A DNA stretch of 64,000 nt. It comes from Sporosarcina sp. Marseille-Q4063. GTDB taxonomy: Bacteria; Bacillota; Bacilli; Bacillales_A; Planococcaceae. Below the pieces are notes generated by a model. That model was not told the DNA's origin. It worked only from the letters and a program-made list of their open reading frames with translations, and made no database searches. The DNA is taken from NCBI RefSeq assembly GCF_018309085.1, contig NZ_CP070502.1:3095001-3159000 (forward strand), in the 5' to 3' direction. The first letter of the stretch is position 1, and each line of letters starts with the position of its first letter. Of this stretch, positions 8,146-16,601 are shown in pieces. The position numbers were made by a program, and so were the translations under genes.

Positions 8146-8895
8146 ATGTTTAGTGATAAAGTAGTTTTAATTACGGGTGGAGCAGGAGGAATTGGTGGTG
8201 GGATTGCAAAAATGTTTCTAGAGCAAGGAGCATTAGTCATTATAAATGATATTTCTCCTAGTGCACTGAATTCATATTTAAGTAATTTAGGTGAATTGAA
8301 AAAGAAAGCGGTTTCATACGAGGCAAATGTTTCATCATCAGCACAAGTAGACTCAATGATTAAATATATTTACTCTAAGTTCGGGAGAATTGATGTATTA
8401 GTCAATGCAGCGGGTTTTGGAATAATTGCTCCTAGTATCTCTGATATATCCGATGATGAATGGGATCTCGTCCTTAATGTAAATTTAAAAGGAGCTTTTT
8501 ATACTTGCCGCTCAGTTACTCCAATCATGAAAAAGCAAAAGTCGGGTAGAATAATAAATATTTCTTCTTTAGCGGGTAAAACAAAAAGTGTTATTGCAGG
8601 TGTACACTATACTTCTGCAAAAGCAGGATTGTTAGGATTAACAAGGCATTTAGCAGATGAATTAATGACTAGTAATATAACTGTTAATGCAATATGTCCA
8701 GGAGTTACGAAAACAAATTTAGTTTGTGAACAAAAGACAAAAGAAGAATTAGCAACAATAGCCACAAAAATTCCTATGCAAAAACTTGGTACTGTAGATG
8801 ATGTTGTTAAAGCGGTTAAATACTTTGCTGACTTCGAAAATTCTTATATTACAGGTATCAGTTTAGATGTGAATGGTGGGTTATTTATGAACTAA
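8146..8895 (+). CDS. SDR family NAD(P)-dependent oxidoreductase (FabG-like)
   Basis: A 249-residue classical short-chain dehydrogenase. Seen: the nucleotide motif TGGAGGIGGG near the N-terminus, NAAG, the catalytic Ser in INISSLAGK and YTSAKAG (Tyr-x-x-x-Lys), then a C-terminal SLDVNGG. ATG 8146 was chosen because GAGGGTG ends seven bases before it; an in-frame GTG at 8137 overlaps that site. It follows the IclR gene and precedes a TRAP uptake system, so it probably oxidises a hydroxy acid or reduces a keto acid imported by that system. Fatty acid synthesis is less likely in this context. Confidence 0.87.
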   Translation: MFSDKVVLITGGAGGIGGGIAKMFLEQGALVIINDISPSALNSYLSNLGELKKKAVSYEANVSSSAQVDSMIKYIYSKFGRIDVLVNAAGFGIIAPSISDISDDEWDLVLNVNLKGAFYTCRSVTPIMKKQKSGRIINISSLAGKTKSVIAGVHYTSAKAGLLGLTRHLADELMTSNITVNAICPGVTKTNLVCEQKTKEELATIATKIPMQKLGTVDDVVKAVKYFADFENSYITGISLDVNGGLFMN

Positions 8896-8935
8896 TTGAT
8901 AAATCTTTCCAGATGGGGTTTGGAGTGTAAATCGT

Positions 8936-9478
8936 ATGAAGAGAAGAAGATTAGTTACCCCGGCGGGATTGAAAGTTGGGAAGATTGCTATTCCTTGTAT
9001 AATATTTTTGTTGCTAGTCTGCCATTCACTCAATTCAGTTTATGTATTTTCGATTTCATGTTGTACAGATGAATTGGTCTATAGTGAAGTAGTCAATGGT
9101 AATGAAGAATTATCAATTGAATACGAACATTCTTTATACAAAGTTAAACAGAAGGAATACTTTGAGTTGAGAAACACGGAATTTGAGTTACATTCGATGT
9201 TTTTCGGAAATTATCAAGCCTATGATTATTATGACAGTAACTCCTATGGTGAACTTCAGCAAAATGATGATGGAACATACTTACTAACAAATCTAACTTA
9301 CAAACTAAATCAAATTAACTTTCGTAATGCAGCATTCAGCAATCTTTTGGTAACTATAAATGATACATCAATAAACTTGGGGGAATTAGTTGAAACGGGT
9401 GAGATCATTCAAATGAAAATCAATAAAAAGGCACGAATATTAACTTACTTAGGAGGGAAGCAAGATGGTGAAAGATGA
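8936..9478 (+). CDS. DUF1850 domain-containing protein associated with TRAP-TAXI transporters
   Basis: A 180-residue protein with one N-terminal membrane span (about residues 17-38, IAIPCIIFLLLVCHS). An extracellular beta-rich domain follows, with the DUF1850 pattern: IEYEHSLYKVKQKEYFEL, then a Gly- and Tyr-rich middle. DUF1850 genes are typically found next to TAXI-type TRAP transporters; their role is not settled. It overlaps the TRAP permease gene by 14 bases, which suggests translational coupling. Confidence 0.72.
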   Translation: MKRRRLVTPAGLKVGKIAIPCIIFLLLVCHSLNSVYVFSISCCTDELVYSEVVNGNEELSIEYEHSLYKVKQKEYFELRNTEFELHSMFFGNYQAYDYYDSNSYGELQQNDDGTYLLTNLTYKLNQINFRNAAFSNLLVTINDTSINLGELVETGEIIQMKINKKARILTYLGGKQDGER

Positions 9479-11399
9479 AGAAGCTGAAATCGAAATAGAA
9501 AATGATGAAATGAAAAAGTTTAGAAGTTTTAAGGGGATAATTAAGAAACTAATTTTTATATTCGCTGTTGTATTTTCTCTTTTTCAAATGTACATTATTT
9601 ATTTTCCATTAAATACCATACAGGTTCGAATAATACACCTAATGTTTGCGTTAGTTTTGATTTTTATTTTAATACCTGGAATTAAAAGTGTTAAAAGTTA
9701 TGATCGAATATCCATAATAGATGGTGCATTGGTATTATCAACTATTTTTTCATGTCTATACATCGCAATAGAAAGTATTCAGCTTTCTAATGAAAGGTTG
9801 GGAAACTATAACAATATGGATGTTGTAGTTTCAACAATAATTGTTTTATTAGTTTTGGAATCTACTAGAAGGATTCTAGGGTGGATTTTACCCATAATTG
9901 CAATAGCTTTTATACTTTACGCTCACTTTGGTAATTGGATTCCAGGTACATTAGGAAATTCAGGGTTTAGTTTCAATCGAATTGTAACAACACTTTCCTT
10001 ATGGACTGAGGGAATATTAGGTACACCACTTGGAGTTTCCGCATCCTATGTTGCTTTATTCATCATTTTTGCAGTGTTTTTACAACAAACTGGTGCAGGT
10101 CAGTTTTTTATCGATTTCTCACTTTCACTCTTTGGTAGATTTAGAGGCGGGCCAGCGAAGGTAGCGGTTGTAGCAAGTAGTTTGTTTGGTAGTGTTTCCG
10201 GAAGTGCTGTAGCAAACGTAGCTGGTACCGGAACTTTAACAATTCCTTTAATGAAAAAGAGTGGTTTTAGTAAAGCTGATGCCGCAGGAGTTGAGGCTGT
10301 TGCATCGACTGGAGGCCAATTAATGCCCCCGATTATGGGAGCAGCAGCATTTATTATGGTAGAAGTGTTAAATGTCCCATTAATTTATATTATCGTAGCA
10401 GCTGTAATCCCAGCTATACTTTATTATCTGTCGGTATTTATTCAAGTTGATTTAAAGGCAGTCAATTCAGGTCTAGTTGGTCTTGAAAAGAAACAGTTAC
10501 CAAATCTTAAAAAAGTAATTATTGAAAGATGGCATCTTTCGATACCGTTAATTATATTAATTTATTTACTCTCGGTTGTTAATACATCACCAGGAAAAGC
10601 AGCGCTTTGGGCAACTATTGCTAGTGTAGTTGTAACTATGTTTAGCAAAAAAACTAGAATGACATTTAAAAATATTTTAGTTGCTTTAGAAAGAGGTGCT
10701 TACGCAGTATTAGAAATTGTTGCAGTTTGTGCATGTGCTGGAATCATTATTGGTGTATTTAGTTTAACTGGTCTTGGCTTGAAATTCTCTGGGATTATCA
10801 TTGATCTTGCACAAGAGAATATTATTCTTCTTTTAATTTTAACAATGATTGCTTGTTTAATTGCAGGAATGGGAGTTCCGACAGTAGCTGCTTATTTAAT
10901 TGTTTCAGTATTAGTTGCACCTGCATTAATAACAATGGGTGCGGAACCCATCGCGGCGCATATGTTTGTTTTCTACTTTGCGATTATTTCAGCCATTACG
11001 CCACCTGTTGCACTTGCATCCTATGTAGCAGCAGGAATAGCTGGGTCCAAGCCATTTATTACAAGTATCAGAGCTTTCAAACTAGGCTTATCTGGTTTTA
11101 TAATTCCGTTTATGTTTGTTTTTAATCCGACTTTGTTAATGGTTGGTGAGCCACTTGAGATAGTAATTAGTATCATTACAGCAGTGTTGGGTGTGACATT
11201 ACTTGCGGGCACTGTAGAAGGATATTTTTACTATCTGAATAAATTGAGTAGTTTACTAAGAGTCCTATTATTGATAATAGCACTATCGTTAATTCATCCT
11301 AATATTTGGACCGACTTATTTGGTGTTATAGCAATTGCTATGATATTTGGATTCGTATGGCTAAAAAGAAGCGTAATGAAAACGGAAATAATTAATTAA
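9465..11399 (+). CDS. TRAP transporter permease, fused 4TM/12TM (DctQM-type, TAXI family)
   Basis: A 644-residue polytopic protein with about 16 membrane spans. The short permease part (residues 20-150) is fused to the long DctM-like part. Seen: SVSGSAVANVAGTGTLTIP and STGGQLMPPIMGAAAF, the conserved substrate-path loops, and a second GMGVPTVAAYL / ISAITPPVALAS set. The fused form is standard for TAXI-type TRAP systems, which import organic acids with a sodium or proton gradient. The start ATG follows GGAGGGAAGCAAG. It forms the membrane part for the binding protein encoded next. Confidence 0.93.
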   Translation: MVKDEEAEIEIENDEMKKFRSFKGIIKKLIFIFAVVFSLFQMYIIYFPLNTIQVRIIHLMFALVLIFILIPGIKSVKSYDRISIIDGALVLSTIFSCLYIAIESIQLSNERLGNYNNMDVVVSTIIVLLVLESTRRILGWILPIIAIAFILYAHFGNWIPGTLGNSGFSFNRIVTTLSLWTEGILGTPLGVSASYVALFIIFAVFLQQTGAGQFFIDFSLSLFGRFRGGPAKVAVVASSLFGSVSGSAVANVAGTGTLTIPLMKKSGFSKADAAGVEAVASTGGQLMPPIMGAAAFIMVEVLNVPLIYIIVAAVIPAILYYLSVFIQVDLKAVNSGLVGLEKKQLPNLKKVIIERWHLSIPLIILIYLLSVVNTSPGKAALWATIASVVVTMFSKKTRMTFKNILVALERGAYAVLEIVAVCACAGIIIGVFSLTGLGLKFSGIIIDLAQENIILLLILTMIACLIAGMGVPTVAAYLIVSVLVAPALITMGAEPIAAHMFVFYFAIISAITPPVALASYVAAGIAGSKPFITSIRAFKLGLSGFIIPFMFVFNPTLLMVGEPLEIVISIITAVLGVTLLAGTVEGYFYYLNKLSSLLRVLLLIIALSLIHPNIWTDLFGVIAIAMIFGFVWLKRSVMKTEIIN

Positions 11400-11429
11400 A
11401 AATAAGAAAATAAAAGGAGATAATGTAAA

Positions 11430-12383
11430 ATGGGTAAAAAAAGTTTAGCTATAACAATATTGTTGATGTTTGTATTGATTGTAACCGCGTGTAGCGACAC
11501 CAAAAATGAAACAAGAAGGTCAATTGGGACAGGCGGTAGCGGTGGAGTGTTTTATATTATGGGGGCAGGGATAGGAAATCTTGTTACAACAAAATCAGAT
11601 GTATTAGACTTAACTGCTCAGTCAACCGCAGCAACCACAGAAAACTTAAATCTTGTAAATGATGGCGATTTAGACTTCGCCTTTAGTGTTTATGATGCGG
11701 CTGTCGATGCAATTAATGGCGAGGGCGGCTATGATAAACTTGACAATTTAAGAATAGTTATGGCTGGACACGGCGGATATAAACATTTAATAGTCAGAGA
11801 AGACTCTAAGATTAACTCGATTGCTGATTTAAAAGGTAAGAAAGTGGGTATTTCACCGGGAGATATTGGTAAAAAGCTCTTTTCAGCGACAATTGAGCCC
11901 TATGGCTTAACTCTAGATGATCTTGAAACTGTGCCGCTCTCCTATACTGAAATGTCGAATGGGCTAAAAGATAAGACATTGGATGCTATATCAGTTTTGG
12001 CAGGACTCCCTGCTTCTTCAGTTATTGAGTTGGGCTCATCTATTGATATAAGATTTTTAAGTCAAACAGAAGAAGGTATTAAGAAGCTTACCGCAGACTA
12101 TCCATATTGGTTTGATGCAACAATTCCGGCTGAGAGTTACAAGCAAGAAGCTGATATTAAAACATTTGTTGCCCCATATGTAATTATCGCAAACAAAGAC
12201 GTTCCAGATGAAGTAGTTTATGATTTTATCAAAATAATGTTTGAAAATGAATCAGATATTGAAGCTATTCACCCAGAAGGAAAAAATTACTCTGCAAATA
12301 ATGAATTTTATACACAAGAACCTTTAGTACCATACCATGAAGGAGCTGAAAAATATTTAAAAGAACAAGGGGTAATAGAATAA
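11430..12383 (+). CDS. TAXI family TRAP transporter solute-binding lipoprotein
   Basis: A 317-residue precursor with a signal peptide and lipobox (LIVTACSD, Cys about residue 21). The mature part starts with the TAXI hallmark IGTGGSGGVFYIMGAGI. LKGKKVGISPGDIG and a C-terminal NKDVPDEVVYDFIK match the periplasmic-binding fold. It would be anchored outside the membrane and deliver its ligand to the fused permease upstream. TAXI proteins bind glutamate or dicarboxylate-like ligands, but the ligand here cannot be told from the sequence. Confidence 0.92.
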   Translation: MGKKSLAITILLMFVLIVTACSDTKNETRRSIGTGGSGGVFYIMGAGIGNLVTTKSDVLDLTAQSTAATTENLNLVNDGDLDFAFSVYDAAVDAINGEGGYDKLDNLRIVMAGHGGYKHLIVREDSKINSIADLKGKKVGISPGDIGKKLFSATIEPYGLTLDDLETVPLSYTEMSNGLKDKTLDAISVLAGLPASSVIELGSSIDIRFLSQTEEGIKKLTADYPYWFDATIPAESYKQEADIKTFVAPYVIIANKDVPDEVVYDFIKIMFENESDIEAIHPEGKNYSANNEFYTQEPLVPYHEGAEKYLKEQGVIE

Positions 12384-12461
12384 ATACCTAGAAAGATCTA
12401 TAAATGATCAATTAGTAATTTGAAGTATTAATACCTTGTTATATAGCTCGGAGGAGAAAAA

Positions 12462-14000
12462 ATGAACCAGATTGGATACTTAATTGAAAGAAGTGCTATC
12501 TATTATAAAGAAAAAGTTGCTTTGATTGATGATGAAAAATCAATAACTTTTGAAGAAGTTAATGAAAGGTCAAACGCCCTCGCAAGAGGGTTAAATGGAC
12601 TTGGGTTGAAAAAAGGTGATCATGTTGCAGTGCTATTCCCAAATTCAATTGATTTTGTTCTAGCTGATTTTGCACTTATAAAAGCTGGATTGGTACGTGT
12701 ACCGATTAATGCACGTCTATCTGAGTCTGAAATTGAGTATATTTTGGAGGATGTTGAAGCTAAAGCCGTTATTTATGATAATCAATTTGAAGAAAGTATT
12801 AACCGAATTTATAAAAAGAGTAGGTTTTTAAAGCTTACCATTTCAAATGATTCAGGTAATAAAGATAAAATAACAATGGAGAAAATATTTAGTGATGAAT
12901 CTAAGGATTCATTCATAGTTGAAACAGAGGATGCTGACATTTTCCAAATACTATATACATCTGGCACTACTGGAAAACCAAAAGGTGCAATGATTAATTG
13001 TCGTTCACGATTAGTTACAATTAATAATGTGCTTGTTGATGAACTTGATATTAATGAAGAAGACTGTATGCTTCATATGGCCTCTTTATCACACGGTAGT
13101 GGTTCGAAGGTTTTGCCACATTTTATCAAAGGAGCATTAAATGTTTTAATGAAGAAGTTTTCTGCAAAGCATTTTTTTAGTGCAGTAGAAAAGTATAAAG
13201 TTACAAATACGTTTACAGTCCCTACAATTTTGGATTACTTAGTTGAGTATAAGAGTCATGAAATTTATGATTTAAGTTCACTTAAGACAATTTTATATTC
13301 TGCTTCGCCAATTCAAAACAAATTATTGAAAAAGTCTTTGGAATTTTTTGGACCTAAGTTAAAACAGGTATATGCACTTACAGAAGCGCCAAATCCAGTT
13401 TTAGTATTATCACAAAAAGATCATCTGTTAGGTATTGAAAAAGAAAGTATTCTAGCTTCTGCAGGTAAAGAAGTATTGAATGTACAAGTTCGAATTGAAA
13501 ATGAGAAATCTGAACAGGTGAAGTTCGGTGAAATTGGAGAGATTGTAATCCGTGGTGAAAATGTTATGACTGGTTATTGGAATCGACCTGAAGAAACTAG
13601 GAGCACAATCAAAGAAGGATGGCTTTATACTGGCGACCTAGGTTATAAGGACGTTAATGGATACTTCTATATAGTTGGGAGAATTAAAGACGTAATTATT
13701 AGTGGTGGTTATAATGTCTATGCAAAAGAGGTGGAAGATGTTATTTGCCAACTTGAAGGAGTTAGGGAAGCTGTCATATTAGGAATCCCCAATGATAGGT
13801 GGGGAGAAAGTGTAGTAGCTTTTATTGTTATAAAAGAGGATATGGAAATTAATGAGAAGAGAATAATAGAACATTGCGAAAAAAAATTAGCAGATTATAA
13901 AAAACCAAGAAATATATATTTTCATAAAGAGTTACCAAAGAACTCCAATGGGAAAATAGATAAAAATAAATTAAAACAAACCATTTTAGTGAATAATTAG
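12462..14000 (+). CDS. Acyl-CoA synthetase, AMP-forming
   Basis: A 512-residue class I adenylate-forming enzyme with the P-loop motif YTSGTTGKPKGAM (about residue 167), the A5-type YALTEAPNP, YTGDLGYKDVNGYFYIVGR and the hinge SGGYNVYAKEVEDV. The C-terminal catalytic lysine is in NSNGKIDK. It makes an acyl-CoA from a carboxylic acid, ATP and CoA. The start follows CGGAGGAG. Its place between the uptake system and the ThDP and lyase genes suggests that it activates the imported acid or a derivative. Confidence 0.9.
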   Translation: MNQIGYLIERSAIYYKEKVALIDDEKSITFEEVNERSNALARGLNGLGLKKGDHVAVLFPNSIDFVLADFALIKAGLVRVPINARLSESEIEYILEDVEAKAVIYDNQFEESINRIYKKSRFLKLTISNDSGNKDKITMEKIFSDESKDSFIVETEDADIFQILYTSGTTGKPKGAMINCRSRLVTINNVLVDELDINEEDCMLHMASLSHGSGSKVLPHFIKGALNVLMKKFSAKHFFSAVEKYKVTNTFTVPTILDYLVEYKSHEIYDLSSLKTILYSASPIQNKLLKKSLEFFGPKLKQVYALTEAPNPVLVLSQKDHLLGIEKESILASAGKEVLNVQVRIENEKSEQVKFGEIGEIVIRGENVMTGYWNRPEETRSTIKEGWLYTGDLGYKDVNGYFYIVGRIKDVIISGGYNVYAKEVEDVICQLEGVREAVILGIPNDRWGESVVAFIVIKEDMEINEKRIIEHCEKKLADYKKPRNIYFHKELPKNSNGKIDKNKLKQTILVNN

Positions 14001-14020
14001 GAATTATGAGGAGGAATTTT

Positions 14021-15766
14021 ATGTTAGCGGTTGACAAAATGTGCGATATTATTGAGGAATCAGATATTGAGTATGTTTTTGGAATTCAGGGGGGAATTAC
14101 TTATAGATTATTTAATGCCCTTGGTCGTAGAGGAAAAGTGAAATTAGTGATTGCAAGACATGAGCAGTCAGCTGCATTGATGGCAGCTGCTTATGGAAGA
14201 TTAACTGGGAAACCTGCAATTTTAATGGGGCAAGGTCCTTTCATTGCTTCAAGTGGAGCATTCGGGATTTTGGAAGCATATATGTGTGGCTACCCGATGA
14301 TAGTAATTGCTGATGCGGTTACCAATTCATTTGGCCAAAAAGGAATGATCCAATCAGGAACTGGTGAATATGGATCTTATGATTTACAAGGTGTACTTAA
14401 GACAATGACAAAACATGTTGGCCTTGCCACGACACCTAAGCAAGCTATTCACGGATTGCAAGATGCGATTAAACATACAACAGCCGGAAGAAAGGGACCT
14501 ACTGGATTGGTAATCTATCAACCTGAGGTGTATGAAGAATTTGACGAGGAAGAAGCTCCGTTAGTATATAGTACAAATAGTTATATATCGGAACCAGATA
14601 GTATTCCTAGTAAAGCTAGATTGGATCAAGTTGCAGATTATATTCTACAAGCAGAAAACCCAGTTATTATTGCCGGAAATGGTGTTCATATGTCACAGGC
14701 ATATGAGGAATTAAAAGCATTTAGTGAGCAAATTGGTGCCCCTGTTGCTACAACATATAAAGGGAAAAGTGTAATTGAAGAAAATCATAAATTAGCTGTA
14801 GGAATGATGGGAGATTACGGACAATTAACTGCAAACACTGCTATCGGAAAAGCGGATCTCATATTAGTACTTGGTTCAAAGCTTGGTGCATCAGATACCT
14901 CATCAGAAAACTTAGGTTTAATTAACCCTAAAATGCAAAAGATTATTCAATTTGATATTGATGAGCATAGAGCAGGTTGGACTTACCCCGTAAGTAGTAC
15001 GGTGATTGGTGATTTGAAGTTAACATTGCCTGAATTAATGAAAAGTCTTGCACCTAAAATTTTAGCAGACGAAATATCTACTAGAATGAAAAAAGTAAGC
15101 ACTTTCAAGGATAGCATAGGATATTTTTCTAGTGAAGATGCATTACATGAATCATCCCCAGTTTACCCTCAAAGAATTATAGGTTTACTTAATGAAATGT
15201 TACCAGAGGATGTATTTTTAACAATGGATGCTGGAAGTAATAGGGCTTGGACTACTCATTTATATCAATGTAAATCCGCGGGCAGTATTTTAGTTCCGGG
15301 TGGTATTGCTGGTATGGGCTCTGGTATCCCATTTGCTGTAGCAGCTAAAATGGTGTATCCAGATAGACAAGTAGTCTCTATTATTGGTGATGGAGGAATG
15401 GGAATGACGAATAATGTCATTTCTACATCTGTGCAATATAATCTTCCTATTATTGTAATAGTAATGAATGATTCACGTTTAGGAATGCCTGCTGCAAGAC
15501 AAGGGGATGACCGAATTTCTACTGACTTTATTGATACCGATTTTGCCAAAATTGCTGAAGGATATGGAGCAAATGGAGTAAGGGTTGAAAACTCACAAGA
15601 CTTAAAAGAAGCAATTAAGGCGGGCTTAGAAAGTAATATTACTACAGTGATTGATGTGAGAATTGATGTAAACCAAAAATATACGATTATTCAACCAATT
15701 ACTGAAGAAATGCAGAAATATAAAAAAGGAGAGGTTAATCCTTATACTGAAAATGCATTCTTTTGA
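14021..15766 (+). CDS. Thiamine pyrophosphate-dependent enzyme (acetolactate synthase/2-oxo acid decarboxylase superfamily)
   Basis: A 581-residue protein with the three domains of the POX/AHAS group. The N-terminal part has FGIQGG and the cofactor-activating Glu in ARHEQSAALMAAAYGR (about residue 49). The central domain has PVIIAGNGVHMS. The C-terminal ThDP/Mg motif runs from GDGGMGMTNN to MND. ATG 14021 was chosen because GAGGAGG ends just upstream, within the codons of an earlier in-frame ATG. Such enzymes decarboxylate 2-oxo acids or cleave 2-hydroxyacyl-CoAs. With an upstream CoA ligase and downstream lyase and dehydrogenase, it could make an aldehyde for the ALDH. Exact reaction unknown. 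Confidence 0.82.
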   Translation: MLAVDKMCDIIEESDIEYVFGIQGGITYRLFNALGRRGKVKLVIARHEQSAALMAAAYGRLTGKPAILMGQGPFIASSGAFGILEAYMCGYPMIVIADAVTNSFGQKGMIQSGTGEYGSYDLQGVLKTMTKHVGLATTPKQAIHGLQDAIKHTTAGRKGPTGLVIYQPEVYEEFDEEEAPLVYSTNSYISEPDSIPSKARLDQVADYILQAENPVIIAGNGVHMSQAYEELKAFSEQIGAPVATTYKGKSVIEENHKLAVGMMGDYGQLTANTAIGKADLILVLGSKLGASDTSSENLGLINPKMQKIIQFDIDEHRAGWTYPVSSTVIGDLKLTLPELMKSLAPKILADEISTRMKKVSTFKDSIGYFSSEDALHESSPVYPQRIIGLLNEMLPEDVFLTMDAGSNRAWTTHLYQCKSAGSILVPGGIAGMGSGIPFAVAAKMVYPDRQVVSIIGDGGMGMTNNVISTSVQYNLPIIVIVMNDSRLGMPAARQGDDRISTDFIDTDFAKIAEGYGANGVRVENSQDLKEAIKAGLESNITTVIDVRIDVNQKYTIIQPITEEMQKYKKGEVNPYTENAFF

Positions 15767-15807
15767 TAGATTAGAACTAAATTATTGTTGAAATGGTGGT
15801 GTTAATT

Positions 15808-16557
15808 ATGAAGTTTCAAACAAAAATTGCAGTTTCGGATTTAGACAATATTCAAGTTCATGGTTATGATTTATGTTCAGATTTGATAGGTACCGTTAAT
15901 TTAGGTGATATGGCTTATATTAGCGCGAAAGGAAATATTCCAACAAAAGAAGAGTCAGACATGCTAAATGCAATTATGGTTGCACTTACTGAACATGGTT
16001 TTACACCAAGCTCAATATCAGCAAGACTGACCATTCTAGGGGCGCCTGAATCATTACAAAATGCGGTAGCTGCAGGTATACTAGGAGCTGGCTCCGTTTA
16101 TTTAGGTTCGATGGAGTTTACAGCTAAAATGCTCCAGGAAGCCTTTGTTCAACAGAAAGAAGTTAGCGTTGAAATACTAGCGAAAACAGTAGTTGAAAAG
16201 TATGAAGGGGAAAAAATACCGGGTTTTGGACATCCGATTCATAAAGTAGAAGATCCAAGAACTACTAGATTGTTTCAGCTAGCTGAAGAATTGGGGTTTA
16301 AAGGACATCATTGTAAGTTAGTGCTTGAAGTACAAAAGCAGATAAATATTAAAAAGAAAACGCCAATTGTATTAAATGCTTCTGGTGCAGTTGCTGCAAT
16401 ATTATCTGATATGGATTTCAAGTGGTCAATTGTGAAATGCTTCTCACTCGCTGCACGTGCGGTTGGTTTAATCGGACATATTATTGAGGAACAACAAAAT
16501 GGAGTATCACAAAAATTATGGGATTACATTCAAGAAAATACAGAGTATCGTCCTTGA
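15808..16557 (+). CDS. Citryl-CoA lyase-like protein (citrate synthase superfamily, short form)
   Basis: A 249-residue protein matching the short citryl-CoA-lyase branch of the citrate synthase fold. Seen: GAPESLQNAVAAGILGAG, the His motif PGFGHPIHKVEDPR and a C-terminal ARAVGLIGHIIEEQ. Family members cleave a 3-hydroxy-3-carboxyacyl-CoA to acetyl-CoA and a 2-oxo acid. Oddly, the segment that normally reads NVDGA reads NASGA here (Ser192), so the usual catalytic Asp seems to be missing. ATG 15808 was preferred over the ATG at 15793 because GGTGGTG lies just before it. The chemistry may differ from that of the named family. Confidence 0.72.
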   Translation: MKFQTKIAVSDLDNIQVHGYDLCSDLIGTVNLGDMAYISAKGNIPTKEESDMLNAIMVALTEHGFTPSSISARLTILGAPESLQNAVAAGILGAGSVYLGSMEFTAKMLQEAFVQQKEVSVEILAKTVVEKYEGEKIPGFGHPIHKVEDPRTTRLFQLAEELGFKGHHCKLVLEVQKQINIKKKTPIVLNASGAVAAILSDMDFKWSIVKCFSLAARAVGLIGHIIEEQQNGVSQKLWDYIQENTEYRP

Positions 16558-16601
16558 TTTGAAGATTTAATAAATATATAAGTAAGTAGGTGTGTATATC
16601 T

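Noticed and set aside
9000..9480. Possibility that the DUF1850 gene is a pseudogene
   Set aside because: The frame is intact, has a good start and overlaps the TRAP gene in the normal way. Low similarity is usual for this family.
14021..15766. Sulfoacetaldehyde acetyltransferase (Xsc) as the identity of the ThDP enzyme, suggested by the TSUP exporter nearby
   Set aside because: The N-terminal motifs around the activating Glu (ARHEQSAALMAAAYGR) do not look like Xsc, and the TSUP gene is in another operon 11 kb away with a different promoter.
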